DNA of 64,000 nucleotides from Fortiea contorta PCC 7126 (GTDB taxonomy: Bacteria; Cyanobacteriota; Cyanobacteriia; Cyanobacteriales; Nostocaceae). The notes under the pieces are model-generated. The model was not told the origin of the DNA and did no database searches. It was given only the letters and a program-made list of their open reading frames with translations. Location of the stretch: assembly GCF_000332295.1 (NCBI RefSeq), contig NZ_KB235930.1:186895-250894 (forward strand), written 5' to 3'. The position numbers and the translations under genes are program-made. Of this stretch, positions 9,175 through 17,111 are shown in pieces; positions within the stretch are counted from its first letter, which is position 1; the number at the start of each line of letters is the position of its first letter.

Positions 9175-10584
9175 TCATGTAGTTGGTCGTTCCGGAGGCT
9201 TCTCAGGAGGTTTTTCCGGTGGTTTTTCTGGAGGCTTCTCAGGTGGTTTCTCTGGAGGCTTTTCTGGAGGTTTTTCCGGTGGTTTTTCCGGTGGTTTTTC
9301 TGGAGGCTTCTCAGGTGGCTTTTCTGGAGGCTTCTCAGGTGGCTTTTCTGGAGGTTTTTCTGGAGGTTTTTCTGGAGGTTTTTCTGGAGGTTTTTCTGGA
9401 GGTTTTTCTGGAGGCTTTTCTGGAGGCTTTTCTGGAGGTTTTTCTGGAGGTTTTTCTGGAGGTTTTTCTGGAGGTTTTTCTGGAGGTTTTTCCGGAGGCT
9501 TCTCAGGAGGTTTCTCTGGAGGCTTCTCTGGAGGCTTCTCTGGAGGCTTCTCTGGAGGCTTCTCAGGTGGTTTTTCTTCGGGAAGTTTTTCCGGGGGCTT
9601 TTCAGTGGGCTTTTCTTCAGGGAGTTTTTCCGGAGGCTTTTCTAGTGGTTTTTCCTCTAACGAATCTTGAGGTTTTGTAGGCGTCACTTCCTCAGTCACA
9701 GATGGACGCTGAGGGTTCGAGAGGACTTGTCCTGTGTCTATAAAAGAGTCTATTGAGATATCTTTCTTTGATGAGTTTGATGTAGTGCTATTTTCAGTAT
9801 TAGTAGCAGATGATTTGGAAGCAGTGCTGAGTTGTAAAAAAGCTGGATTATTGACTACACCTTTACCACTAATTGGTAATTGTGCTGCTACGGCTGCTGC
9901 GGTTTCTGCTTGAACACTGGCGATCGCTGGATCTGGCGCTGGCTTGAGATTTTGCCTAGTCAGATCAAGTCCTTGAACTAAATCGCTAGTTTCGTAGAAA
10001 TTTCTCAAATCAAAGTCGTACAAGCCCTGAAATCTATCTTTAATAATAACCATCAGCTGCCCTGCTTCGAGCATCTGACGTTGAGAACCTTCTTTATTAG
10101 AAACTTCAATTCCACTGTTTGTCAGCGCACCTAAAACAGTAGTATCTGTTTTTTCGTCGTAGCGGACAAACAATGCTGAACCACGAATTGCGGCTGCTGC
10201 ATTGGGCGTTTGTATACGTGTTCGCCCTTGTCCTGGCGGAATTAGCAGCAACACAGTCCCATTGTTTAGTTGAAAATTGCGCGTCTTTGGCAAAAATTGA
10301 AATAAAGCTTGCTCTCCCACCCTTGCTAAAGAGCCATCGTTAAAGCGTAACTCTGCTAGAGAAGCTCGACCGGTAGACAAACCATCTCCGGGAATTATGG
10401 CATCTGATCTGCGCGCAGGGCGGGTCTGCTGATTATTTTTCATGATCAGTTGCACTAAGTTACGGAGATTCTGAATCTCCGCTCGCGTTAGGGGGATGTT
10501 TGCATCAGCCTTATTTGGCGAATGCAACGCTATTACTCCCCATAAACCAATCACCAAAAGTGGGAAAAATTTATGACGAAACAT
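9175..10584 (-). CDS. FecR-domain secreted protein with (PPEK)n tail
   Basis: A 469-residue exported protein. Residues 1-28 are a Sec signal peptide (FFPLLVIGLWGVIAL, cleavage near ADA-N). A FecR domain follows at about 45-190, with GDGLSTGRASLAELRFNDGSLARVGEQALFQF and IRGSALFVRYDEKTDTTVLGALTNSGIEV, the usual beta-rich FecR signature. After a Ser/Thr linker comes a Pro/Glu/Lys tail from about residue 295, with some 30 uninterrupted PPEK units from about 338 to the end. There is no membrane segment, so this is not an anti-sigma factor with an inner-membrane anchor as in FecR proper. The gene is divergent from a beta-barrel gene (10981), with shared upstream DNA. I infer an envelope role, perhaps spanning the periplasm or binding peptidoglycan; exact function is unknown. 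Confidence 0.85.
   Translation of the reverse strand: MFRHKFFPLLVIGLWGVIALHSPNKADANIPLTRAEIQNLRNLVQLIMKNNQQTRPARRSDAIIPGDGLSTGRASLAELRFNDGSLARVGEQALFQFLPKTRNFQLNNGTVLLLIPPGQGRTRIQTPNAAAAIRGSALFVRYDEKTDTTVLGALTNSGIEVSNKEGSQRQMLEAGQLMVIIKDRFQGLYDFDLRNFYETSDLVQGLDLTRQNLKPAPDPAIASVQAETAAAVAAQLPISGKGVVNNPAFLQLSTASKSSATNTENSTTSNSSKKDISIDSFIDTGQVLSNPQRPSVTEEVTPTKPQDSLEEKPLEKPPEKLPEEKPTEKPPEKLPEEKPPEKPPEKPPEKPPEKPPEKPPEKPPEKPPEKPPEKPPEKPPEKPPEKPPEKPPEKPPEKPPEKPPEKPPEKPPEKPPEKPPEKPPEKPPEKPPEKPPEKPPEKPPEKPPEKPPEKPPEKPPEKPPERPTT
9192..9585 (-). repeat. 12-bp coding minisatellite (PPEK units)
   Basis: About 30 tandem 12-bp units (plus-strand form TCTGGAGGTTTT and close variants such as TCAGGAGGCTTC) code for PPEK in the FecR-domain protein. 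Variants differ almost only at third codon positions, and blocks of identical variants lie side by side, which points to repeated slippage or unequal exchange. Copy number is likely to vary between strains. Confidence 0.9.
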
Positions 10585-10980
10585 GATTATAAAGATTCGG
10601 GAACTTTAACTGATCACCAACCAGTTGAAAGTAGATGCAAACCCCAATTAAATGTTATTTTTTATACTTAAGTATGCAATTTTTGACTTAAATACTTGAT
10701 TTGTGTCAATCTAATTGATACAACAAGTATGTATTTTATGTCTGCTTAATTTTACAGTAATTTTACATGATAAGCTACGCAAGCTACGGATAAACAAAAT
10801 AAATATATGTAACTTTTTAGATTAATAAGTCTAAACACTAATAGTATAGTCAGACATTACTCCTACAACAGTAGTTGAAACATCAGGGATAAAGTTGAGC
10901 AGAAAATTTTGGTTCCTGACGGGAACTTCTGACACAGCTTGCGGCTCTACGCTTGCCAAACACGATTAACGTCACTAACG
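10585..10980. promoter_or_regulatory. Shared divergent upstream region (FecR gene / barrel gene)
   Basis: About 396 bp of AT-rich DNA separates two genes read outward, both for envelope proteins, so both promoters must lie here. I see no convincing operator palindrome. A TTG in frame at 10939 would extend the plus-strand gene but gives a poor N-terminus. Confidence 0.5.
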
Positions 10981-12546
10981 ATGCAATCCAAAAGCTGGAC
11001 AAGTTTGTTGTTTGCAATTTTGTTAACTCCCAGTGGTGTCAGCCTGTTTGGCATCGGGGTAAGTGAAGCAAGGGCTGCAAGTTCAGATAGATTTAATAAT
11101 CTACAAAATGACTGGGAATTAAAATCATACTATTTGCCCAACTCACAACTCAGTGAGCATCCGTGCCAAAAGTCAAAGTCAGATACAAAATATTTTGAGC
11201 TATCACAGCGGAACTCGTGTATAATACCAAACTCTAAATTAAATCATAGTGCAGTTAGTTATCGTTATGAACTGCCAAAGCAGAGTCTCGGTGAATTGGG
11301 TGACAGAAGTGAGCAGAAAAGTTGCTTTGGTCAATGTGCTGGGTTGAACGACACCTCACACTCATCTTTTAACATTCCAGTCTTGAATAGCTACTGCAAA
11401 GATTATCTGTGCAATCATCCGAGAGAGTTGGGGCGTTTATATTCACAAGTACCGGCAAATTCTGAGCCTGATTCAACCCCCTCAATACAACCCAATCCTC
11501 AACCCAATTCCACAGGAGTCGAGAACCCTGAAAATCTAAAAACGCAGAGTAACCCACCGCAACTGGAAGGACAACCGAGCAATTTTCCCAAGCCTTCTAC
11601 ACAACCAATAGAACAAATTTTAGATCAGCCTCAAGCAGATTATACACGGAGACTAGAGAAACTTCAGCAATTACTCCGACAAAAACAGCCTTCACCTGCG
11701 TCTAGTTATGAAGAACAGCTAGAACTGGGGTTGCGGGTGCGACAAAGATCACAACCACCTCTGGAACAAGCACCACCTCCACCGAAAGAAAAGCCGGTAG
11801 ATAAATTTAAACCCGTAGGCTATTTACAAGGACGTATTGGTTATTTTCACACGAATAATGTTTTTTCTTCTGATATTGATCCGATAGAAGATGGCTTGAT
11901 GTTTTATGGGTTAACATTAGCCTCTGCATATTTACCCTTGAATCCCAAAACTTATATCAATGGGTCAATTGACGGCTATCTAATTCGTTATGGAAATCAA
12001 TCAATATATGATTACAATCAACTGAGATTTAATTTGAGTCTTTACCGACAGCTATCACAGCGGATGTATGGAGAAGTTGCTTTTAGCAATCAGCAATTAT
12101 TCTATGCTAAAAATAATGGAGAAAATTTCAGCGCCGGCGATCGCTTTTTAAATGAAAGTTCGGTACGGCTGTCTTTGGGACGGCGAGATCCTTTAAATTC
12201 TAAATTAATGTTAGATAGCTTCTACGAACTTAGCGTCAATTTTGCCGACCCAGAAAGTCGTAATCGGATTATCAATTCTTTTTGGGTTTCTTTAAGCTAT
12301 TATCTGCAAAAGCCGCTACAAGTTGGTATAAATTATCAATTAAATTTATCCAATTTTACACAGCGTCCAGACGCAAGAGCAGATACATTCCATCGATTAT
12401 TTGGGCATATAAATTATCGAGTATCTGACAGCAGTAGTATGAATTTACAAGGTGGGGTTACTTTTGGTGGCTCCACTGTTCCCAATATTGATTATGATGG
12501 CTGGTTTTTTAGTCTCAATTATAGTTGGGATTTGGGGCAGTTTTAA
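10981..12546 (+). CDS. Putative outer-membrane beta-barrel protein
   Basis: 521 residues from the ATG at 10981. I prefer it to the upstream TTG (10939) because it places a clean Sec signal peptide at the N-terminus (MQSKSWTSLLFAILLTPSGVSLFGIGVSEARA). A long low-complexity Ser/Asn/Pro/Gln-rich region (about 30-275, including QAPPPPKEKPVDKFK) is followed by about 240 residues of alternating hydrophobic and polar strands with Tyr/Asn/Ser-rich turns, ending in WDLGQF. A C-terminal Phe is the classical signal for insertion of outer-membrane barrels. No POTRA or SLH domain is visible. The gene is divergent from the FecR-domain gene and probably works with it. The barrel call is from pattern, not from a family match. 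Confidence 0.7.
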   Translation: MQSKSWTSLLFAILLTPSGVSLFGIGVSEARAASSDRFNNLQNDWELKSYYLPNSQLSEHPCQKSKSDTKYFELSQRNSCIIPNSKLNHSAVSYRYELPKQSLGELGDRSEQKSCFGQCAGLNDTSHSSFNIPVLNSYCKDYLCNHPRELGRLYSQVPANSEPDSTPSIQPNPQPNSTGVENPENLKTQSNPPQLEGQPSNFPKPSTQPIEQILDQPQADYTRRLEKLQQLLRQKQPSPASSYEEQLELGLRVRQRSQPPLEQAPPPPKEKPVDKFKPVGYLQGRIGYFHTNNVFSSDIDPIEDGLMFYGLTLASAYLPLNPKTYINGSIDGYLIRYGNQSIYDYNQLRFNLSLYRQLSQRMYGEVAFSNQQLFYAKNNGENFSAGDRFLNESSVRLSLGRRDPLNSKLMLDSFYELSVNFADPESRNRIINSFWVSLSYYLQKPLQVGINYQLNLSNFTQRPDARADTFHRLFGHINYRVSDSSSMNLQGGVTFGGSTVPNIDYDGWFFSLNYSWDLGQF

Positions 12547-12632
12547 CATTTGTTATTTATCATTTTGTTTCTCCAACAAATCGTAGAAAATTTGATTTTA
12601 TGAATGAAAAATTATGAATTTCTCAGCCTCAA

Positions 12633-13454
12633 TTATTGATAACTAATCCAGTCGCTCCAGCTACCTGGATAAAGTTTAGCGTGATGAATATCAGCGATTT
12701 CTAAAGAAAGTAAATTCACGCAGGCTGTGACGCCAGAGCCGCAATAAACTAAAATTTCTGAGGCTGTTGCTAAGTTTTGCCAACGCAGGCGCTGTGCTGA
12801 TTCAGGAAGTAGATAACCGGCAGAATTTGTGACTTCTAGCCAAGGATAATTCACCGCGCCGGGGATATGACCAGCTATTTTATCAATTGGCTCTCGTTCT
12901 CCTCGATAGCGATCGCTTTCTCTAGAATCTACCAACACTACCTCGGGTAAATCTTTAAGATTTTTAACACCCGCAAAAGCTATCAACATTTCTGTGTTAA
13001 TGGCAGGAATAAAGGTAGTTGGGCGGGGTTGAGGAATAGCAGATGTGAGCGGATAACCCGCTTTTTGCCAACCTGCAAAACCTCCATCTAAAACCACTAC
13101 TTGCTCATGTCCTAAATATCGCAATAACCACCAGAAACGAGCCGCAAAAGCCAAGCGAGAATCATCGTAAGCTACCACAAGAGTTTCTTGAAAATTTATG
13201 CCTATCGCTGCTAATTTTTGAGCTAAATCAGTAGGATTAGGTAAAGGATGTCTACCGCCATGTTCTCTGACCGAACTGGAAAGATCCTGGTTTAAATCTA
13301 GGTAGTAGGAACCTGGAATATGACTCGCTTGGTACTGCTGTTGTCCTAATTGTGGATCGGCAAGAGAAAAGCGACAATCGACAATGACGACTTGCGGATC
13401 ATTCAGGTGTTCTAACAACCATAATTGGGAAACGACAAATTTGTTTTCTATCAT
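12633..13454 (-). CDS. sseA: Sulfurtransferase (rhodanese / mercaptopyruvate type)
   Basis: A 273-residue protein of two rhodanese domains. The N-terminal one (about 8-130) is inactive and carries DCRFSLADPQLGQQQYQASHIPGSYYLDLNQDLS. The C-terminal one (about 155-270) carries the active Cys238 in YCGSGVTACVN. The CGSGVTA loop is the form typical of 3-mercaptopyruvate sulfurtransferases, while thiosulfate enzymes usually have CRKGVTA, so a mercaptopyruvate donor is the better guess. Cytoplasmic, no signal peptide. It is divergent from the MnmC-like gene with only 39 bp between start codons, which forces the promoters to overlap. Both genes touch sulfur or tRNA thiolation chemistry, but a link is only inference. 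Confidence 0.88.
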   Translation of the reverse strand: MIENKFVVSQLWLLEHLNDPQVVIVDCRFSLADPQLGQQQYQASHIPGSYYLDLNQDLSSSVREHGGRHPLPNPTDLAQKLAAIGINFQETLVVAYDDSRLAFAARFWWLLRYLGHEQVVVLDGGFAGWQKAGYPLTSAIPQPRPTTFIPAINTEMLIAFAGVKNLKDLPEVVLVDSRESDRYRGEREPIDKIAGHIPGAVNYPWLEVTNSAGYLLPESAQRLRWQNLATASEILVYCGSGVTACVNLLSLEIADIHHAKLYPGSWSDWISYQ

Positions 13455-13493
13455 AAACTTGATTTTTTATTGGTTATTTCTCCCTTATTTTCT

Positions 13494-14387
13494 ATGCTCG
13501 ATTGTGATGATTTTGTTCCACAAATAACAGCAGATGGTTCTTTCACCTTTACCTCTAAAGAATTTGGTGAATCATTTCATAGCCATTATGGAGCAAAGCA
13601 GGAGAGTTTTTTGAAATTTGTAGCTCCTACACAGTTGGCTGTGCGTGCTCAAAGACCAGTATTACGACTGTTGGATGTTTGCTATGGTCTAGGGTACAAC
13701 ACAGCGGCTGCGTTGGAGACTATTTGGGCAATGAATCCGGATTGTGATGTTGAAGTTATGGGTTTAGAATTGAATCCTTCTGTGCCACAAGCAGCAATTG
13801 TTCATCGAATGTTCGCCAACTGGGACTATCAATATCCGGAAATTTTGACCCAGATAGCTTTTGAACAACAAGCTAAGGGAAAACACTTAAAGGCGACACT
13901 ATTAATTGGTGATGCTCGAAGCTCAATTAAACAAGTGCATCAGTCAGGATTCCAAGCAGATGCAATTTTTCTTGACCCCTTTTCGCCGCCTCAATGTCCG
14001 CAGTTATGGACAGTGGAATTTATCCAGCAAGTTTCTTCGTGTTTACACTTAGATGGCATTCTCGCTACGTATTCTTGCGCTGCGGCTGTCCGCACTGCGC
14101 TATTAACAGCTGGTTTAAAAATAGCGTCTACTCCGCCGGTGGGAAGACGAACACCAGGTACTACTGCTGTTCATCCTCGCAATGCAGTTACATTTGATGT
14201 ATCAATTTCCCAGGAAGAAAAAGAGCATTTACTCACACGTGCGGCTATTCCTTATCGTGACCCAAATTTAAATGATACTGCCGATGTTATCGTCAGGCGA
14301 CGAGAACAAGAACAACAAGCTTGTGCACTTGAACCTACTTCTCGGTGGCGAAAACGGTGGTTAATCAGAAATAGCAGCGCTGATTAA
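13494..14387 (+). CDS. MnmC-like SAM-dependent methyltransferase (stand-alone)
   Basis: 297 residues from ATG 13494; an upstream in-frame TTG at 13425 would overlap the divergent gene and add no domain. This is the methyltransferase half of bifunctional MnmC. SAM-binding LLDVCYGLGYNTAAALE and VMGLELNP are followed by the diagnostic FLDPFSPPQCPQLWTVEF and the closing ATYSCAAAVRTALLTAGLKI...GRRTPGT. The FAD oxidase half of Gammaproteobacterial MnmC is absent. The stand-alone form is known to methylate nm5U to mnm5U at tRNA position 34. Substrate in this organism is inferred from that family. Predicted cytoplasmic. Confidence 0.87.
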   Translation: MLDCDDFVPQITADGSFTFTSKEFGESFHSHYGAKQESFLKFVAPTQLAVRAQRPVLRLLDVCYGLGYNTAAALETIWAMNPDCDVEVMGLELNPSVPQAAIVHRMFANWDYQYPEILTQIAFEQQAKGKHLKATLLIGDARSSIKQVHQSGFQADAIFLDPFSPPQCPQLWTVEFIQQVSSCLHLDGILATYSCAAAVRTALLTAGLKIASTPPVGRRTPGTTAVHPRNAVTFDVSISQEEKEHLLTRAAIPYRDPNLNDTADVIVRRREQEQQACALEPTSRWRKRWLIRNSSAD

Positions 14388-14709
14388 TAGCTTGAGAAAT
14401 TCTCCAGAATTTGTCCTAAATTTATTGCTGATAAAATTTTTCTGCGTTAAACATTGAATACAATTAAGCGAAAAGCTTGATTGCTCTTTTTTACGGTTTT
14501 GTCATCCTAAAATAATGTGTAAACGAACGCTATTGAAAAACTAACAGAGTTATCAGCAGCAATTAGCAAAATTATTTGTTTTTTGATTTAATTAAGCTTA
14601 ATATAGTGCATCAAGCTGAAAAAAATACAGAGTAAAATGTAGTCGATTACCAATTTTTTCTTTCAGTCTGACACGGTTAACTTTTTTTAATGCAAAAGGG
14701 AGTGCCTTT
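14388..14709. other. Intergenic region upstream of the HD-GYP regulator
   Basis: 322 bp, AT-rich, without an open frame worth calling. A short AAAGGGAG purine tract at 14695-14702 precedes the ATG at 14710 and is a plausible ribosome site. No other signal seen. Confidence 0.5.
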
Positions 14710-15945
14710 ATGATTAAATGGAACCCCAAGCATACAGGCTCTACCACAGAAAATGTTGATGGGTCTAACCCCTCAATCAAAGTGAAAAATATGGGTTCAG
14801 ATCATGCCCTAGGTTTACAAAAAGTGGAAAGTGATTCATTAGGTTTCTCCAAAGCAGAAATTACGCTGGAAGTAAATCCAGCATTACCTTCTTGGATGCA
14901 AGCTGAAAATATCAATTGTGCTCATTCATTAGCCTCTAAAACACCCCAAGTTAAAGGCTCTAACGTGAACGGCTTTGATTCAGACCTGCCAAAAATCTTA
15001 GTAGTGGACGATCATGCAGCCAGTCGGATGACGGCTGTTGCTCTTTTGACAATGGAAGGGTATGAAGTCATCGAGGCTGAGAGTGGTTCAGTTGCTGTAG
15101 AACTGGTGAGACAAAAACAATTAGATTTAATTTTATTAGATGTCATGATGCCGGGAATGGACGGGTTTGAGGTGTGCCAAACACTCAAACAAAACGAATT
15201 GACTCGGCTGATACCAGTAATTTTTATTACAGCACTAAACGATAGGCGATCGCGTATTCGCGGAATTGAAGTCGGGGCGGATGACTTTCTCACCAAACCC
15301 TTTGACCGTGTTGAACTAGCAGCCCGTGTGAAGTCCTTAGTACGGCAAAAGCGTTTGAATGAAGACCTAGACCATGCGGAACAAGTACTATTTTCCGTGG
15401 CGAGGGCGATTGAAAGCCGCGATCCGAATACCGGCGATCATTGTGAACGTTTGGTAAAACTCGGAAAAGCTTTCGGTGAATACCTCAATCTCTCACGCAA
15501 CCAAATTCGAGATTTGATGTGGGGCGGTTATCTCCATGATATCGGTAAGGTGGGTATTCCCGATGCGGTGCTACTGAAAACAAACAAACTCACTCCCCAA
15601 GATTGGGAGATTATGAAACAGCACGTTTTAATCGGGGTAAAAATCTGTCAGCCACTGCGGAGTATGCGGGGCGTAATTCCCATCATTCGCCATCACCATG
15701 AACGCTGGGATGGCTCTGGCTACCCCGATGGGCTGAAGGGGGATGAGATTCCTTACCTAGCACAAGTATTTCAGATTATTGATATTTATGATGCCCTGAC
15801 GAGCGAAAGACCATACAAGCGGGCTTACAGCACAGAAGAGGCGTTATCTGTGATCAGAGAAGAAACTAATTCAGGTTGGCGTAATCCTCAATTAGTCCGT
15901 CAGTTTGCGGAGTTTATTTATTTTCCCCACCATCAGCAATCTTAG
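14710..15945 (+). CDS. Response regulator with HD-GYP c-di-GMP phosphodiesterase domain
   Basis: 411 residues. Residues 1-90 are a polar, probably disordered leader. The receiver domain (about 95-212) has D100/D101, phospho-acceptor D144 (LILLDVMMPGMDG) and K196. A short helix then leads to an HD-GYP domain (about 225-405) with HD at 276-277 (YLHDIGKVGIPD), HHHERWDGSGYPDGL at 328-342 and the closing DALTSERPYKRA. All metal and GYP residues are kept, so active c-di-GMP hydrolysis under phosphorylation control is expected. No membrane segment. No partner kinase is adjacent. A GGDEF-EAL protein and a REC-kinase 42 kb away suggest several c-di-GMP inputs. Confidence 0.93.
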   Translation: MIKWNPKHTGSTTENVDGSNPSIKVKNMGSDHALGLQKVESDSLGFSKAEITLEVNPALPSWMQAENINCAHSLASKTPQVKGSNVNGFDSDLPKILVVDDHAASRMTAVALLTMEGYEVIEAESGSVAVELVRQKQLDLILLDVMMPGMDGFEVCQTLKQNELTRLIPVIFITALNDRRSRIRGIEVGADDFLTKPFDRVELAARVKSLVRQKRLNEDLDHAEQVLFSVARAIESRDPNTGDHCERLVKLGKAFGEYLNLSRNQIRDLMWGGYLHDIGKVGIPDAVLLKTNKLTPQDWEIMKQHVLIGVKICQPLRSMRGVIPIIRHHHERWDGSGYPDGLKGDEIPYLAQVFQIIDIYDALTSERPYKRAYSTEEALSVIREETNSGWRNPQLVRQFAEFIYFPHHQQS

Positions 15946-16052
15946 CAGAGCCTCAAGCACGTGATTATCATGCGGAATGTGTCCACATAACTTGTCACTT
16001 TTGCAGATTTTGGTTTAATCTCAAACCAACGGTATAGCAATATGGTGATGCT

Positions 16053-16448
16053 ATGTCTGATGCACAAACTCCTCAAAATCAAGACCGAACCCTAGAACAA
16101 GCTCTGACTAACAAAATTATCGATGATTATTTTGAGAACTCTGAAAGTTGGCTCAGAGCCATTCTGCGGATGTGTATCTTCTCTTTGGCTTACTTAGATG
16201 AAGAACCGGTATTCGTTGTTGAATGTCCCAATCAAGCCGTAGCCAAGCGCCTGAGCCGTAAAGTTTATCCTTTTCGAGGTATGGTATATTTTTTGACTGA
16301 CGACCTTGATAGTAGCGATCGCACTTTATTTTGCTACATGGAACACGCTAAGGGAACTTGGCGCTGTTTCGATACTAGTACAAGCTCTTGGAAAACCTTA
16401 AATCATTTACAAACGCCGACTGCTTCGACTGACAATGAAAAGTCATAG
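16053..16448 (+). CDS. Conserved-looking unknown protein, 131 aa
   Basis: A small acidic soluble protein with no domain I recognise. The central part (about 35-115) looks like a compact alpha/beta fold: a helical start with WLRAILRMCIFSLAYL, then strands EPVFVVECPN, GMVYFLTDDL, RTLFCYMEH and TWRCFDT. The C-terminal tail is polar. The start ATG follows the HD-GYP gene by about 107 bp on the same strand, so co-transcription is possible. The regular frame and codon use make it a likely gene; function unknown. Confidence 0.65.
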   Translation: MSDAQTPQNQDRTLEQALTNKIIDDYFENSESWLRAILRMCIFSLAYLDEEPVFVVECPNQAVAKRLSRKVYPFRGMVYFLTDDLDSSDRTLFCYMEHAKGTWRCFDTSTSSWKTLNHLQTPTASTDNEKS

Positions 16449-16492
16449 GGAATGGGGAGGTGGGGAGGTGGGGTGATGGGGTGATGGGGATT
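16449..16492. repeat. GGGGAGGT / GGGGTGAT octamer repeat
   Basis: About five tandem 8-mers of the GGGGAGGT and GGGGTGAT type directly after the stop of the preceding gene. Same family as the larger clusters near 23.8, 39.5, 42.1 and 53.2 kb. Confidence 0.8.
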
Positions 16493-16552
16493 AAAGTTTG
16501 AGCTTCTGACCCTGAAGCGTCAGCGTTAGTGGCTCCCCAATACTCCTTCGTA

Positions 16553-16804
16553 TCACCTTCTTTGGCGTGTTACCAAACCGCTGACACACGCACCCAAGAC
16601 AAGACCTGTCCATAATCCTGTTGTACTACCTTGCCAGAGTGCTCCTGGTGTTACCCAAGCATTACACACCTCCTTTAAACCCCAAGGCTGATTTTGACAC
16701 TTCTGGCGATGTATCATCAGGGTGATTTGTCCACCGATGTGACTACCAAAAAATCCTGACGCTAAGACTATGAGGGTACAAATTAAGACTTGGTTTTTGA
16801 GCAT
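16553..16804 (-). CDS. Small predicted membrane protein
   Basis: 83 residues from ATG at 16804; a longer frame begins at 16828 but adds only MIFAIPAP. Two hydrophobic segments (VLICTLIVLASGFFGSHIGG, about 5-24, and GLWTGLVLGACVSGLV, about 62-78) flank a polar Cys-containing loop (HRQKCQNQPWGLKEVCNAW). The Gly-rich helices and two loop cysteines suggest a small inner- or thylakoid-membrane protein with a possible disulfide or metal site. No family recognised. It lies between repeats, on the same strand as ppc. Confidence 0.6.
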   Translation of the reverse strand: MLKNQVLICTLIVLASGFFGSHIGGQITLMIHRQKCQNQPWGLKEVCNAWVTPGALWQGSTTGLWTGLVLGACVSGLVTRQRR

Positions 16805-16829
16805 TGGGGCTGGAATCGCAAAAATCATT

Positions 16830-17111
16830 TATAGCAGGGAACAGGGAACAGGAGGAGGGGGAGGTGTGGGAGGTGTGGGAGGTGTGGGAGGTGTGGGAGG
16901 TGTGGGAGGAAGGAGAAGACGGGGAAGATAGCAAGCGTCAGCATAAATTCTTTTTTTATTCTCTCATCTCCCCACACTCCCCACACTCCCCACACTCCCC
17001 ACACTCCCCACACTCCCCATCACCCCATCACCCCATCCCCCCATCTCCCCACACTCCCCACACTCCCCACACTCCCCACACTCCCCATCTCCCCATCTTC
17101 CCATCTTCCCA
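16830..17111. repeat. Composite G-arm / C-arm hairpin repeat, copy A
   Basis: The left arm (about 16855-16908) is a run of 9-mers GGAGGTGTG. A unique core (about 16908-16950) contains AAGGAGAAGACGGGGAAGAT and AGCATAAATTCTT. The right arm (about 16970-17105) is a run of CACTCCCCA 9-mers with some CCCCATCA units. The arms are nearly complementary, so a long imperfect hairpin can form. The same order and core recur at 52970-53205, and a shorter version at 31786-31886. The element reaches to the stop codon of ppc. Confidence 0.8.

Noticed and set aside
9183-9680. Plus-strand open frame opposite the FecR-gene repeat
   Set aside because: It is open only because the 12-bp repeat has no stop in that frame; the product is a Val/Phe/Leu-rich repeat without protein character, and the minus-strand frame has a signal peptide and a FecR domain.
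13425-13493. Upstream TTG start for the MnmC-like gene
   Set aside because: It would overlap the divergent sulfurtransferase gene and adds 23 residues of no family character; ATG 13494 fits better.
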